Counted from the stretch's first letter, positions 8,504-18,259 are shown. The stretch: 64,000 bases of DNA from Chloroflexota bacterium (GCA_026710825.1 JAPOQH010000116.1:1-64000); one strand, 5' to 3'. Program-made: numbers and translations. Notes: generated by a model from the letters alone, not told the origin.

Positions 8504-10450
8504 TCAGCCGTGGCAGGACGGGTCGCATTGGTCATTCGGCGGCACATCCAGCACCGGATTGGTGTCGAAAAACCCCACCGGTTTCAGGCTGAACCCGCAG
8601 TACGCCACCGGCGAAATCGGCCAGTCCTCGGGACACGGCACGTGATGGTAGCCCAGCGTGTACCAGACAACCACGTCGGTGTTCTCCACGTTCCGGTTAT
8701 CCTTTGTGTACTCAGGCAGCCCAGCGCCGCCGGGATGCTGGTTGGGATACGGCCCCGTCGCCGAGATTTCATCCCGCTGGTATGGAGTCACCCACAGGTG
8801 CTTGGTCATGAATCCCGCCCGCTTGATGATGCTGGCCTCCGGATGAGCGAACGGCAGGATGTTCTCCCCGGGCATTAGCTTGTAGCTCACGGGTTGCCCC
8901 AGCGCATTTGGTGTTGATGCGTTGGACACAACCCAGTACCGTCCGCTCATGGGATCGACCACCCTCTGCGCCTCATGCTCCGTGCTCAGCAGGGTTTTCT
9001 CCGCATAAAAGGCGTTGTTGTGGGGGTTGTCCGGACCAGGCGGAGCGGCCACCGTATTAACCTCGTATACCGAGTTGTTGTCGCCGTCCACGCACATATC
9101 CATGCGAAAGTTGAAGAAGTGCTGGTGGATGTGGGCATTTAACTGCGGCGCAACGATTGTCCCGTATTTCGGGATTTCACCCTCTTCCACCGCGGCGGTG
9201 TTGATGATCCCAGTGAGCTTGATCTCCATCTGTATCGTGCCGTCCTGGTAGAAATACCAGAAGAACCCGTACTCATAGTTGCCCACCGTGGCGACGCTGG
9301 AAATCACCAACCGCCGGGATCGGCGCACTTCGGTCTTGCCGATGCGCCAGTCCGTGTGCTTCCAGAGTATCCCGTAGTCCTCTTCGTGCATGCACACGGC
9401 GTTGGGAATTGTAAATGCCTCACCGTTCCCCGTGTTCAGCGCCGCGTCGAAATAGTAAATCTCTCCAAGGCAGTCACAACCCAACGTCAGTGAGTTGGTC
9501 AGCGATCCGATTCCGTACTCACCCGCATCGAACGCGTTTTTGCGGTAGTGGTCCTTGCCGGGGTCCCCGTATGGCACCACCATGTCGGATAGCGCAGCCC
9601 GGTACAGTACCGGTCGCACTCTTCCTTGGTCCTCGTAACCGACGGTGTGGATCACCAACCCCTCCCGGGGCGTGAACCCGACCCGCAAGTGCCACTTCTG
9701 CCATTCGACACTCCAACCGTCCACCCTGAAGCTGGGCCCGTCGGGCTGCGTAATATCCAGCGGTTTCAGATCATCACGAAACTTGTCAACAAACTCAGCG
9801 GCGTAGTTGCCGTCGTCCGGCGGCAGAGGCACCAGACCGTAGTCATCGACCCTGATCACCTCCATGCTGTTCAGATCCACGACTGCGGTAACCCCCTCGA
9901 TCGGCCGCGCATACCCGTTGTCGTTGGGGCTCGATCTGGCGAAGTTGCGGCACAGTACCAGGCGTTTGCCCTCTTCATCATCAAACCCGAAGTTGCCCGC
10001 CGACCACGGATCAACCATCACAAGGCTGGGGTCGGTGATGCCCCGTTTCTTGATCGCTTCCTGGAATCTGGAGTCGGCCCTCACCGCCGCTTCGCACTCC
10101 ACGAACTCGTCGAACATCACCCTCGGTTGAACACCGGGCACATGTTTCCACGAGACCACCTGTCCCGTATCAAGGGCGACCACCGCTTCATATGTGGCCG
10201 CCTCATCGTTGTCCAGCACCACTAGGAACGCCTCCCTGCGCACGGCGTCACCCGCTCGGAACCCGTTCACCTCCGCCTTTTCGGACTCCCGCAACACCAC
10301 TGTCTCGAACCGTACCCGAGGGCCCAGGCGACGCTCCATTTTCAGGATTGCCGAAGCCTTGGCGATCTCCTCGGCCGTCAGTGGGTCCAGCGGGTGCGCG
10401 ACGATGGAATCGCCCAATGTTTGTGGCGTTGCCTTGGCGGAAATGGTCAT
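8504..10450 (-). CDS. Primary amine oxidase (copper/topaquinone)
   Basis: A 648-residue copper amine oxidase, which oxidises primary amines to aldehydes with release of ammonia and hydrogen peroxide. The start at 10450 is chosen because AGGAGG lies eight bases upstream. All active-site elements are present: the topaquinone precursor Y392 in NYEY, copper ligands H440 and H442 (HIH) and H551 (KHLWVTPY), and the catalytic base D308 in AFDAGEYG. Length and order match bacterial phenethylamine/histamine-type oxidases. No signal peptide is visible, so a cytoplasmic enzyme is expected. The gene stands alone, divergent from the propeller gene at 10731. The physiological amine is not evident. Confidence 0.95.
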   Translation of the reverse strand: MTISAKATPQTLGDSIVAHPLDPLTAEEIAKASAILKMERRLGPRVRFETVVLRESEKAEVNGFRAGDAVRREAFLVVLDNDEAATYEAVVALDTGQVVSWKHVPGVQPRVMFDEFVECEAAVRADSRFQEAIKKRGITDPSLVMVDPWSAGNFGFDDEEGKRLVLCRNFARSSPNDNGYARPIEGVTAVVDLNSMEVIRVDDYGLVPLPPDDGNYAAEFVDKFRDDLKPLDITQPDGPSFRVDGWSVEWQKWHLRVGFTPREGLVIHTVGYEDQGRVRPVLYRAALSDMVVPYGDPGKDHYRKNAFDAGEYGIGSLTNSLTLGCDCLGEIYYFDAALNTGNGEAFTIPNAVCMHEEDYGILWKHTDWRIGKTEVRRSRRLVISSVATVGNYEYGFFWYFYQDGTIQMEIKLTGIINTAAVEEGEIPKYGTIVAPQLNAHIHQHFFNFRMDMCVDGDNNSVYEVNTVAAPPGPDNPHNNAFYAEKTLLSTEHEAQRVVDPMSGRYWVVSNASTPNALGQPVSYKLMPGENILPFAHPEASIIKRAGFMTKHLWVTPYQRDEISATGPYPNQHPGGAGLPEYTKDNRNVENTDVVVWYTLGYHHVPCPEDWPISPVAYCGFSLKPVGFFDTNPVLDVPPNDQCDPSCHG

Positions 10451-10664
10451 CACGACCTCCTGAGATTGGGTCCACCGGTGTGTAGTTCGGGTCGGTTTCC
10501 CGACGCTATCAGTGCTGTCTCGTCGGGTCAAGCGGTGCACCGTATGGGCAAGCGGCGCAAAAACTAAATCGACCCGCGGAGCGTTCTTGTTGAGCCAAAG
10601 GCTACTGCAATCCTCCGCCGTCACTCGTAATCCATGCCGTTATTCCAACGGATTATGATCCTGT

Positions 10665-10694
10665 TTGGCATGTTATGTTGCGGAATGCTACACT
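10665..10694 (+). promoter_or_regulatory. Predicted sigma70-type promoter with extended -10
   Basis: TTGGCA (10665-10670), an 18-base spacer and TACACT (10689-10694), with TG one base before the -10. It lies 36 bases upstream of the propeller gene start and on the correct strand. Predicted by eye only. Confidence 0.45.
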
Positions 10695-10730
10695 ACCGCC
10701 CAATCCACTGCTGAAACATAGGAGGCCACC

Positions 10731-11819
10731 ATGGTTGATCTCACATCTGCGACAAGCCTCGACCAGTTTGGGTTGTCCATTGGCACGCCGGCTATCCGGT
10801 CGGTCGGCCCTCTGGCCTTCGGACCCGATGGCATCCTGTTCGTCGCTGACAACGTCGGCGCGTTCATATTCGCCATCGACCCCGGCGACTCCGGTGAAGG
10901 CGAACCCCACGACGTCAATCTGGCGAATTTCGACGCCTCGTTGGCGTCCTATCTCGGCTGCTCCCGCGACGATGTAGCCATACGGGACATGGCGGTACAC
11001 CCAACCTCCGGCAGCGTTTACCTGTCCGTTGTGCGCGGCAGCGGCGACGCCTCCGTTCCTGTGATAATCAGGGTGGCCGGCGACGGGTCCATCGGCGATG
11101 TTGCCCTCGAAAACATCCCCCACTCTCAATACGAAATCACTGACGCTGCCGACGAGGATGATCCACGGCTGGTAACGCGTATGCAACTGCGCACCGTTAC
11201 GGTCACCGATATGTCATACGTCGACGGTCTCCTCCTCGTCGCCGGCACGTCCAACGAGGAGTTCACCTCGACCCTGCGGCGCGTTCCGTTCCCCTTCAAT
11301 GGCGACGCGAAATCCAATTCCTTGGAGATATTCCACGTCTCACACGGGAAATACGAAACGGCAGCGCCCATCCGCGCGTTCGTTCCGTATCAGGGTAATA
11401 CCAGCATCCTGGCCAGCTACACCTGCACCCCTGTCGTCCAGTTCACTCTCTCCGAATTCGACTCGGAAAAGCACGTCATGGGCAAAACGGTCGCCGAGTT
11501 GGGCTCCCACAACCATCCGCTGGACCTGATCGCCTATCGGCACGATGGCGGCGAATACCTGTTGGTCTGCAACGACCGCCACCCGTTGTTCAAGATCGCC
11601 TGCAAGGACATCGACGGCCAGGGCCCCTTGACCGTGCCCGACGACTCAATGGATGCCTCGCCGGCGGATCCGGTCACACCCGGCGTCGGCGTGCCGCGCC
11701 AGTTGCTGCCGCATCCGGGAGTCAAGCGCATGGCCAACCTCAACGGCGACGCCGTGCTCATGCTCCATCAGGATGACGACGGCGCCCACCTGCGCACCTA
11801 CGCCACCGCATCGCTGTGA
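10731..11819 (+). CDS. Beta-propeller-like protein of unknown function
   Basis: A 362-residue protein starting at ATG 10731 behind AGGAGG. Several blade-like segments are visible (PLAFGPDGILFVADN, RDMAVHPTSGSVYLSVV, DMSYVDGLLLVAG, HPLDLIAYRHDGGEYLLV), suggesting an NHL/WD-type propeller. There is no signal peptide. It has a lone YTCTP cysteine motif and an HNHPLD motif that could bind metal, which is speculative. The stop overlaps the next gene's GTG by four bases, so the two are almost certainly co-translated. I do not recognise the specific family. Confidence 0.8.
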   Translation: MVDLTSATSLDQFGLSIGTPAIRSVGPLAFGPDGILFVADNVGAFIFAIDPGDSGEGEPHDVNLANFDASLASYLGCSRDDVAIRDMAVHPTSGSVYLSVVRGSGDASVPVIIRVAGDGSIGDVALENIPHSQYEITDAADEDDPRLVTRMQLRTVTVTDMSYVDGLLLVAGTSNEEFTSTLRRVPFPFNGDAKSNSLEIFHVSHGKYETAAPIRAFVPYQGNTSILASYTCTPVVQFTLSEFDSEKHVMGKTVAELGSHNHPLDLIAYRHDGGEYLLVCNDRHPLFKIACKDIDGQGPLTVPDDSMDASPADPVTPGVGVPRQLLPHPGVKRMANLNGDAVLMLHQDDDGAHLRTYATASL

Positions 11820-12916
11820 CCGACAATCGCCGCTTGAGACTTGAGTGGGCATCACACCAGGGAAGCGACTGCCTGCAGATCACCGGTTGGAGTGAAGCCG
11901 AACTCAGCGAAATGACCAGGGCGGACGCCGGGGCCTTGTCCCGGCGTCTCGCCCTTTATCCCAGCGACGCCTTGGGTGCTAGCGGCGGCTACGCAACCGT
12001 CCCGCCGATTGCCGGTGGATTCGAGGTGCACGACGAGCGCGTCCTCTTCCGCCCGCGGTTTCCGTTTGCGGACAGCATCGACTACACGCTGATGATCGAC
12101 CAACCGGGAAGTGTCGAACCCGAAACGTGGACGATCCGGCGCGCGTCCAAAGCTTCCGTGCCTACCGCCCGCGTGCTGGAAATCTACCCCACCGCAGAAG
12201 TCGTCCCCCTGAACTTGCTCAGGATCTACGTTCAGTTCTCGGATCCAATGAGTGATGGTTGGGCAGAACGCGCCATACGCATCCGCTCCCTGGACGCGGG
12301 ACAACCGCTCGAGAACGTTTTCCTTCCTCCCGTACCCGAACTTTGGGACTCCGAACGGCGACGTCTGACCATGCTGTTGGACCCCGGTCGCATCAAGCGC
12401 GGCCTGGTTCCCAACCTGGAATCCGGATACCCCCTGGCGGATGGGATGACCGTCGAGATTTCGGTCGACCTGGGCTTCCGCGATGCCCGGGGCCAGCCGC
12501 TCAAAGCCACCGCTCAACGGACCTACCGCGTGGGTCCCGCGTTGCGCTCCAGGATCGACCCGGGCCGTTGGAGCGTTAGCGTCCCGCAATCCGGGTCCAG
12601 CGCCCCCCTCTCGGTCACGTTAGACCGCCCCCTTGACCATGGGCTGCTCCGGCACAGCTTGTCAGTCCAAAACTCGACCGGCAACACACTCCACGGAACG
12701 ACCGCAATCGGTACCTCCGAGCTTGGCTGGAGTTTCACGCCGGAGCCCCCCTGGGAATGCGGACCGCACCAATTGGTCATCGAACCCCGCCTGGAAGACG
12801 TTGCTGGCAACACGCCGGCACGCGTCTTTGATCGGGACATCTGCAGGCCAGAGGACGCTCCCCAAGCCAATACGCAAACCCGTATTCCGTTCAATTGCGG
12901 TCCGGTCACCCGATAG
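11816..12916 (+). CDS. Protein with C-terminal Ig-like domains, unknown function
   Basis: A 366-residue protein starting at GTG 11816, within the stop of the preceding gene (overlap 11816-11819), implying translational coupling. The middle contains a bacterial Ig-like segment (LEIYPTAEVVPLNLLRIYVQFSDPMS). The C-terminal third shows LDRPLDHGLLRHSLSV, WSFTPEPPW and LEDVAGNTPARVFD, a pattern I associate with Ig-like proteins of Planctomycetes and similar bacteria. No signal peptide is visible, which is unusual for such domains. It probably acts together with the upstream propeller protein; the role is unknown. Confidence 0.75.
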   Translation: MTDNRRLRLEWASHQGSDCLQITGWSEAELSEMTRADAGALSRRLALYPSDALGASGGYATVPPIAGGFEVHDERVLFRPRFPFADSIDYTLMIDQPGSVEPETWTIRRASKASVPTARVLEIYPTAEVVPLNLLRIYVQFSDPMSDGWAERAIRIRSLDAGQPLENVFLPPVPELWDSERRRLTMLLDPGRIKRGLVPNLESGYPLADGMTVEISVDLGFRDARGQPLKATAQRTYRVGPALRSRIDPGRWSVSVPQSGSSAPLSVTLDRPLDHGLLRHSLSVQNSTGNTLHGTTAIGTSELGWSFTPEPPWECGPHQLVIEPRLEDVAGNTPARVFDRDICRPEDAPQANTQTRIPFNCGPVTR

Positions 12917-13301
12917 CCTTAGCCTCGTCGTTGGGTTCCCCCTCGCGGGTAAAGGCACGTTCCGGGCGTGCCCTCCGAACCCAAACCTGCCCCGGGTTTT
13001 CTCGCATGCCGCCAACCATGCCAACAAGCCCGGACCACCAAACCTTGCATCCTGATCGGCCCCATTCGACCCGGTCGCAGTGGGATGGGCAAGAATCATA
13101 CCTTGGGCGCCGTGTTGGGCAAAAAGCCTAATCTCCGGAGCGCCATCCAATCACGCCGGTTCCGTCGCGTGCCCGCCGGTCACGGCTCCACATCCCGCCA
13201 ACAAAAAAAGACCATCAACCGCCACGACTCTCATGATATTGGGGATCGAGCATATCGGCTGCTCGAATAATAGCGTTGCATAATAATAGTTATTCCGTAT
13301 G
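12917..13301. other. Intergenic stretch, no gene recognised
   Basis: No reading frame with a family motif or ribosome site. Sequence becomes AT-rich after about 13240, leading into the promoter region of the ABC importer operon. Confidence 0.5.
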
Positions 13302-13330
13302 TTGACTTTACCGAACCCGTTGGCTAGACT
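13302..13330 (+). promoter_or_regulatory. Predicted sigma70-type promoter of the ABC importer operon
   Basis: TTGACT (13302-13307), a 17-base spacer and TAGACT (13325-13330), in an AT-rich patch 138 bases before the solute-binding protein start. A second weaker pair (TTGATT and TATACG, about 13384-13415) lies downstream. Predicted by eye. Confidence 0.5.
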
Positions 13331-13467
13331 AGCCCATCTATCGAAAATTCAATGTAAATGCAGGATTAACAACGAAATATTTTTTGATTGACCTGTTATG
13401 GATACGGTATACGTAACACCGTATTCACCGTTCCGTCGAGACAACGCAACTGCCTGGAGGTGGTCCG

Positions 13468-15309
13468 ATGAAATGGTTCAGGATTAGCCGCAACGGTACT
13501 ATCACGCTCGTGATTGCAGCACTTCTGCTGATCCCCCTCATTGCTTGCGGAACGGCTGGTGAATCAGAACCCGATGCCCAACAGCCCGCAGCCGCGTCGC
13601 AAGCCTCCCAGCAGCAAGCGCCAGCGGCGGCTACGCAACCGCCCGCGGCTGCGCAATCAAGTTCCGGCCAGTCCGCTCCCGCCCCGACTGCAGCGCCCCA
13701 GGCCGCGTCATCCGACGCAGCCGCCGGAGCCGTTGAACCGATGGGCACCCTTAACACGGGTCTCAAGGAAATGGGGCCATTCTTCTTGCATCCCAGCAAC
13801 CTGGGCAACCCGCAGATCTTCGTTCACGGCACCGCGCCCATCGGAGAAGGATTGCTCCAGCAGGACCTCAACCGCGAAGTCAGCGGCCTCCTTGCCGAGT
13901 CTTGGGAAGTCTCCGAGGACTACCTGACCTGGACGTTCCGGCTCAACAAGGGCGTGATGTTCCACAAGGGATATGGGGAAATGACCTCAGAAGACGTGCT
14001 GTGGACCATGCGACAGTGGGGATTCAGCAAACATCCTCGCGCCGGCCAATTGACCACGTTCTGGGAAGACCGCCCTGGGACCGAAATCGTTGATCCCTAC
14101 ACGCTTAAGGTGCACACCGGCGAGCCCGTGGTGGAGGTGATCGCCCAACGGTGGCACATGACACCCGGCGGCGGTTCCACATTCATCGCCAGCCGGAAGC
14201 AAACCGAAGAGTTGGGGGTCGAGGAAGCCAGCACGCAAATCGCCGCCACCGGCCCCTGGGAAATCGTGGACTTCCGCACCGGCGAGTTCTGGAAGATGGA
14301 AGCGGTGCGCGACCACTGGCGGCACACCCCCGAATTCGCTGAGTTCATCATGTGGGAAATCCCTGAGGAAGCCTCCCGTTTGGCCGGTTTCCAGACTGGC
14401 AAGCTCGACACCTTCCTTATGTCCTTCGACACCATCCCCAGCGTTCTTGAAGTCGAGGGCGCCGAACTCATGACTGTGCCCAACGCCGTCGAAATGGGCC
14501 TCCGCATCTACGGAAACTGGTACCCCATCGAGGGCGTGGAAGCCAGGTCCGGATACGACCCCGAACTCCCGTGGGTCTCCCCCACCGACGACGTGACCTC
14601 CCCCGAATGGGAACGCGCCGCTAAGGTGCGCCGGGCCCTGGTTATTGCCATCGACCGGCAAGCCCTTGTGGACACAATCCTCTCGGGCTACGGCCACATC
14701 AATACCCCGATGCGCAATTACACCGGGTTTGAGCACTATCTCGACGGTCGAGACTGGGAATTCAGCCCTGACCGCGCTCGCGAACTGATCGAGGAAGCCG
14801 GTTATCCCGACGGGTTCAGCATCACTTTGACGCCGTCCCTCCGTGGCGCGCCCGCCGAAGTCGAAGGCTGCGAAGCCATCTCCCAGATGTGGGGCGACAT
14901 CGGTTTGGACGTGAACTTCCAGCGGGTACCTTACGGCACCCTGCGGCCCCAGTTGGTTGGACGCACCTACCAGGGCGCCACCTGCCACGCCGGTTCCCCG
15001 CTGCCCACTCCCGCCACCGGTTTCGGAAGCTACCTGAGCGCCAACCCGTTCAATCGCGGGCTGGAGCACTGGTGGTCGGAATCTAAGATGATCGAAGCAC
15101 AGTCAGCCGTTGACCCGGCCGAGCGTGAGAGCCTCGAGCGCGAAATCGGCCAGTTCCTGTTCGATAACGCGCTGACCGACATCAACTACTACACCATCGA
15201 CGCTGTCTGGCCGGTCGGGCCGCGCATCGAACCCTGGACGGAATACGTGCGAACCACCGACGTGCGCCAGATCAACGGCTACGAGTACATCCGCCACCGG
15301 CGGCCGTAG
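13468..15309 (+). CDS. ABC importer solute-binding lipoprotein (SBP_bac_5, peptide/nickel type)
   Basis: A 613-residue extracytoplasmic binding protein, first gene of the importer operon, with GGAGG nine bases before ATG 13468. A lipoprotein signal ends in the lipobox LIAC at about residues 24-27. It is followed by a long Ala/Gln/Pro linker (to about residue 85), typical of surface-anchored Gram-positive or Chloroflexota SBPs. The rest follows the family-5 fold (LAESWEVSEDYLTWTFRLNKGVMFHKG, VRRALVIAIDRQALVDTIL, ARELIEEAGYPDGFSITL). The ligand cannot be read from sequence: these proteins bind oligopeptides, nickel chelates, opines or glycans. Downstream are both permeases and both ATPases. Confidence 0.93.
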   Translation: MKWFRISRNGTITLVIAALLLIPLIACGTAGESEPDAQQPAAASQASQQQAPAAATQPPAAAQSSSGQSAPAPTAAPQAASSDAAAGAVEPMGTLNTGLKEMGPFFLHPSNLGNPQIFVHGTAPIGEGLLQQDLNREVSGLLAESWEVSEDYLTWTFRLNKGVMFHKGYGEMTSEDVLWTMRQWGFSKHPRAGQLTTFWEDRPGTEIVDPYTLKVHTGEPVVEVIAQRWHMTPGGGSTFIASRKQTEELGVEEASTQIAATGPWEIVDFRTGEFWKMEAVRDHWRHTPEFAEFIMWEIPEEASRLAGFQTGKLDTFLMSFDTIPSVLEVEGAELMTVPNAVEMGLRIYGNWYPIEGVEARSGYDPELPWVSPTDDVTSPEWERAAKVRRALVIAIDRQALVDTILSGYGHINTPMRNYTGFEHYLDGRDWEFSPDRARELIEEAGYPDGFSITLTPSLRGAPAEVEGCEAISQMWGDIGLDVNFQRVPYGTLRPQLVGRTYQGATCHAGSPLPTPATGFGSYLSANPFNRGLEHWWSESKMIEAQSAVDPAERESLEREIGQFLFDNALTDINYYTIDAVWPVGPRIEPWTEYVRTTDVRQINGYEYIRHRRP

Positions 15310-15411
15310 CCGTGGTAGCAAGATCAGCGATCTGTTCGGACGGACCGGAAGTGTTCATGCGACACCCAACGATTCCGACCACCGTGGCGGCGCTCGTCCA
15401 TACTGTCTCAG

Positions 15412-15684
15412 TTGAACCGCAGCGCCGTCTGGAATCGTCGTCTTGAACATCCGTGGCTCGATGACCAGGTCGCTGCCCGCATCGCAGAGGTCGACAGCGA
15501 AAAGCGCCGGGAACTCGCCATCGAGACGGCCACGTTCCTGTCCGAAAACGCAATCACCGCCGTCGGCCTCTACAACTTCGACGTGGTCTGGCCGGTGGGT
15601 CACCGGATTCAGCCCTGGCCCGAGGGCGTAAGGCACCGGGACATCCGCAACATCAACGGTTACGAGTTCATACGCCCAAGGTAA
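15412..15684 (+). pseudogene. Remnant of a second SBP (C-terminal ~85 residues only)
   Basis: This short frame aligns with the C-terminus of the SBP ending at 15309. NRRLEHPW parallels NRGLEHWW, VVWPVGHRIQPW parallels AVWPVGPRIEPW, and INGYEFIRPR parallels INGYEYIRHR. Nothing resembling the other ~500 residues precedes it, and there is no ribosome site. It is best read as the tail of a tandem paralogous SBP gene whose body was deleted. Identity is only about half, so the duplication is old. It could still be translated as a 90-residue peptide from the TTG at 15412, but that is unlikely. Confidence 0.75.
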
Positions 15685-15707
15685 CTTGCGCCAAGTGAAC
15701 AGGCAGG

Positions 15708-16241
15708 ATGGGCAACGCTGATATGTTTTGGCGAAAATCTGGAATTGCAGTCGCATTGCGGACGTTGTTCGGGTTGCCGCTGGCGGCGGTGTTGGGAGTC
15801 ATCGGGATGGCAATCGCGTCTGCGTCGTCGGTATTCTTCGGCGTGTCCGGTCTGCCCACCTTGCTCGCCCTGCTCATGATCGGCGCCGGTGTCGGGGCCG
15901 GCACTGGGGCGGGCGTGATGATGCTCAGGATAGACGCCGTCCCGCCTTGGCCCTTGTTGTTGCTTAGTGGGTTGGTGTTGATGCTGTTGAGCGCTGGCGG
16001 CGGTTGGGTGGGCTTCCAGATCGGAGACCAAATCTCAGCAATCGAAGACGCCAAATGCGTGGGTGTCTGCGGCTACTTGTTCAGACCGAGAACCTACATC
16101 GTGTTGGGCGCGACGTTGGCCGCGAATGTGATTGCGTTGGCGTTCAACATCGTCTACGAAGGAAGATCCAACCGCGGGACCTCAACCAACCCGCGGATCA
16201 ACCCCGCTACGAGCGGAGCGCGTGGTGCCCAGCGCCGCTGA
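15708..16241 (+). CDS. Small integral membrane protein, unknown function
   Basis: A 177-residue frame with about four hydrophobic segments (roughly residues 14-37, 47-70, 78-100 and 125-147), predicting an inner-membrane protein. ATG 15708 or ATG 15723 could be the start; neither has a strong ribosome site. The loop between segments 3 and 4 contains a Cys pair (CVGVCG). The tail is Arg/Asn/Thr-rich. It lies within the importer operon between the SBP genes and the first permease. I recognise no family. Confidence 0.55.
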   Translation: MGNADMFWRKSGIAVALRTLFGLPLAAVLGVIGMAIASASSVFFGVSGLPTLLALLMIGAGVGAGTGAGVMMLRIDAVPPWPLLLLSGLVLMLLSAGGGWVGFQIGDQISAIEDAKCVGVCGYLFRPRTYIVLGATLAANVIALAFNIVYEGRSNRGTSTNPRINPATSGARGAQRR

Positions 16242-16369
16242 TATCCGCAATCCAAGTGAAGGACAACGGGACTACAAAAGCCGGCCGCGGCCGGCCTGCC
16301 ATTTGAACAACCATCAAAACACCATGTAGCGCCAATAACACACTGGATTTGTCCGGGAGGAAGTGAAAT

Positions 16370-17287
16370 ATGCAGCGGTACCTGGTCCGGCGCATCTTAT
16401 TGGCTCTGGTGACTTTGCTCGCCGTTTCGTTAATCATTTTCGTAATGAGCCGAGCCGCAGGCGACCCTCGGCACGTCTACTTGGACGACTATTCGACCCA
16501 GGAAGACTGGGACCGGTTGACGGAAACCCTGGGGTTGGACAAGCCCTACTACTATCAGTACGGGATATTCCTCGGTAGCGCACTCAAGGGCGACTTCGGC
16601 CAATCCATCAAAGAGGGTCGCCCCTCGATGGAGGTGATAATCGAGCGACTCCCTGCCACGATCCAATTGGGTACGGCGGCGTTCGCCTTCTCCGTGATCG
16701 TGGGCGTGCCCTTGGGGATACTGTCCGCGGTGAAACGAGGCACCTTCCTGGACATGACCGGGAAGATAATCGCGTTGATCGGCCAATCTGCTCCCGTGTT
16801 CTGGCTCGGCTTGATGCTGGTGTTCCTGTTTGCGGTGCGATTGGATTGGCTCCCACCCTACGGGAGGCAGGAGATATCGAGCATCGTCCTGCCTGCAGTG
16901 GCGTTGGGCTGGTTCTACGCCGCCGCTAACCTGCGGTTGTTGCGGTCCGCCATGCTCAACGTGCTCGACTCCGAATACGTCAAATTGGCCCGTGCCAAGG
17001 GCGTATCCAACAATGTGATCATATGGAAGCATTCCTTGCGTAACGCCTTGATCCCGGTCTTGACGTTCGCGGGAATTACCCTGGGCAGTCTGGTTACCGG
17101 TTCCCTTGTCGTGGAGACCGTGTTCGCCTGGCCAGGGCTGGGTCAACTCGCCATCCAGGCCCTGGCCGGCAACGATTATCCGCTGCTGCAAGCCGTGGTG
17201 ATCGTGTTCACGCTGATGTACGTCACGGCGGCTTTGTTGGTGGACATCATGTACGCATACATTGATCCCAGGATCAGGTACGGATAG
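16370..17287 (+). CDS. ABC importer permease, DppB/OppB type
   Basis: A 305-residue inner-membrane permease starting at ATG 16370 behind GGGAGGAAG. It has an N-terminal transmembrane helix, an OppB-like N-terminal stretch (MQRYLVRRILLALVTL) and the BPD_transp_1 core. The EAA-like coupling loop reads SEYVKLARAKGVSNNVIIWKHSLRNALIPVL, here cited by its ends, near residues 200-230. The C-terminus YAYIDPRIRYG is typical of DppB/NikB proteins. It pairs with the next gene to form the translocation channel. Confidence 0.95.
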   Translation: MQRYLVRRILLALVTLLAVSLIIFVMSRAAGDPRHVYLDDYSTQEDWDRLTETLGLDKPYYYQYGIFLGSALKGDFGQSIKEGRPSMEVIIERLPATIQLGTAAFAFSVIVGVPLGILSAVKRGTFLDMTGKIIALIGQSAPVFWLGLMLVFLFAVRLDWLPPYGRQEISSIVLPAVALGWFYAAANLRLLRSAMLNVLDSEYVKLARAKGVSNNVIIWKHSLRNALIPVLTFAGITLGSLVTGSLVVETVFAWPGLGQLAIQALAGNDYPLLQAVVIVFTLMYVTAALLVDIMYAYIDPRIRYG

Positions 17288-17301
17288 GGGAGGACAGCAT
17301 C

Positions 17302-18201
17302 GTGGCAGCAGAAGCAACTCTGGTCGTTCAGCCGGTTCCGGTTCCTGTACGTATCGCCAGGAGGGCTTGGCGATTGCGGCGCTTGCCGCTGATTCCCATG
17401 CTTATCTTGGCGGTATTCATCGCCACCGGCATATTCGCGCCCCTGATCGCGCCCCACGACCCCGAGCGCGGCAGCCTGCGGGAGCGCAACCTCCCACCCG
17501 CATGGGAAGAGGGAGGCACCACCAAATTCCTCCTTGGAACCGATCACCTCGGACGCGACATGTTGAGCCGCGTCATATTCGGTGCCCGCATTTCGTTGGT
17601 CGTCGCCGCTGTAACCCTTGTCGTCGGCATGGGAATCGGCGTCGCCAGCGGCTTGGCCGCCGGATGGTACGGCGGCTGGATTGACGAAATCCTGATGAGG
17701 GTGGTGGACATCAAGCTGGCCATACCTACCATCTTGCTTGCCTTGGTGTTGGTGTTAGCCCTCGGCCAATCATTCATGATCATTGTGGCCGTCTTGGCTA
17801 TCGCGGTTTGGCCGCGCTTCGCCCGGAACGTTCGCGGCGAGGTCCTGCAACTCAAAACCATGGACTTCGTCGCCCTCGCCAAGGTGGCCGGAGCGTCCAC
17901 ACCACGCATTCTGTTCATTCACATCTTCCCGGGCGTGATCAACACGTTGATTGTGCTGGCGACCCTTGAGATCGGCATCGTCATCCTGCTGGAATCTACT
18001 CTCAGCTTCTTGGGCGCGGGTGTCCCGCCGCCTACCCCGGCTTGGGGCTCTATGGTGTCCGACGGCCGCGACCGGCTCGCGGTTGCATGGTGGATATCCA
18101 CCATGCCCGGGCTTGCGATCATGTTGACGGTGTTGTCCATGAACCTGTTCGGCGACTGGCTCCGAGACCGTCTCGACCCACGCTTGCGGCAGTTGGGATG
18201 A
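17302..18201 (+). CDS. ABC importer permease, DppC/OppC type
   Basis: A 299-residue permease starting at GTG 17302 with GGGGAGGA eight bases upstream and only 14 bases after the preceding permease. It has the OppC N-terminal helix (about 27-47) and the GTDHLGRDMLSR motif that introduces the BPD_transp_1 domain. The coupling loop ends in MDFVALAKVAGAS, and the C-terminus [17 protein letters not shown] is diagnostic of DppC/NikC. It is the second half of the channel. Confidence 0.95.
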   Translation: MAAEATLVVQPVPVPVRIARRAWRLRRLPLIPMLILAVFIATGIFAPLIAPHDPERGSLRERNLPPAWEEGGTTKFLLGTDHLGRDMLSRVIFGARISLVVAAVTLVVGMGIGVASGLAAGWYGGWIDEILMRVVDIKLAIPTILLALVLVLALGQSFMIIVAVLAIAVWPRFARNVRGEVLQLKTMDFVALAKVAGASTPRILFIHIFPGVINTLIVLATLEIGIVILLESTLSFLGAGVPPPTPAWGSMVSDGRDRLAVAWWISTMPGLAIMLTVLSMNLFGDWLRDRLDPRLRQLG

Positions 18202-18259
18202 TTACTTCCGACGGTGAATCCTGCATCTCACACATCACCTCCCATAAACAGGCGGAAGC

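Noticed and set aside
8317-8547. Possible response-regulator receiver fragment on the minus strand
   Set aside because: Only about 20 residues look receiver-like, without the phosphoacceptor region or a ribosome site.
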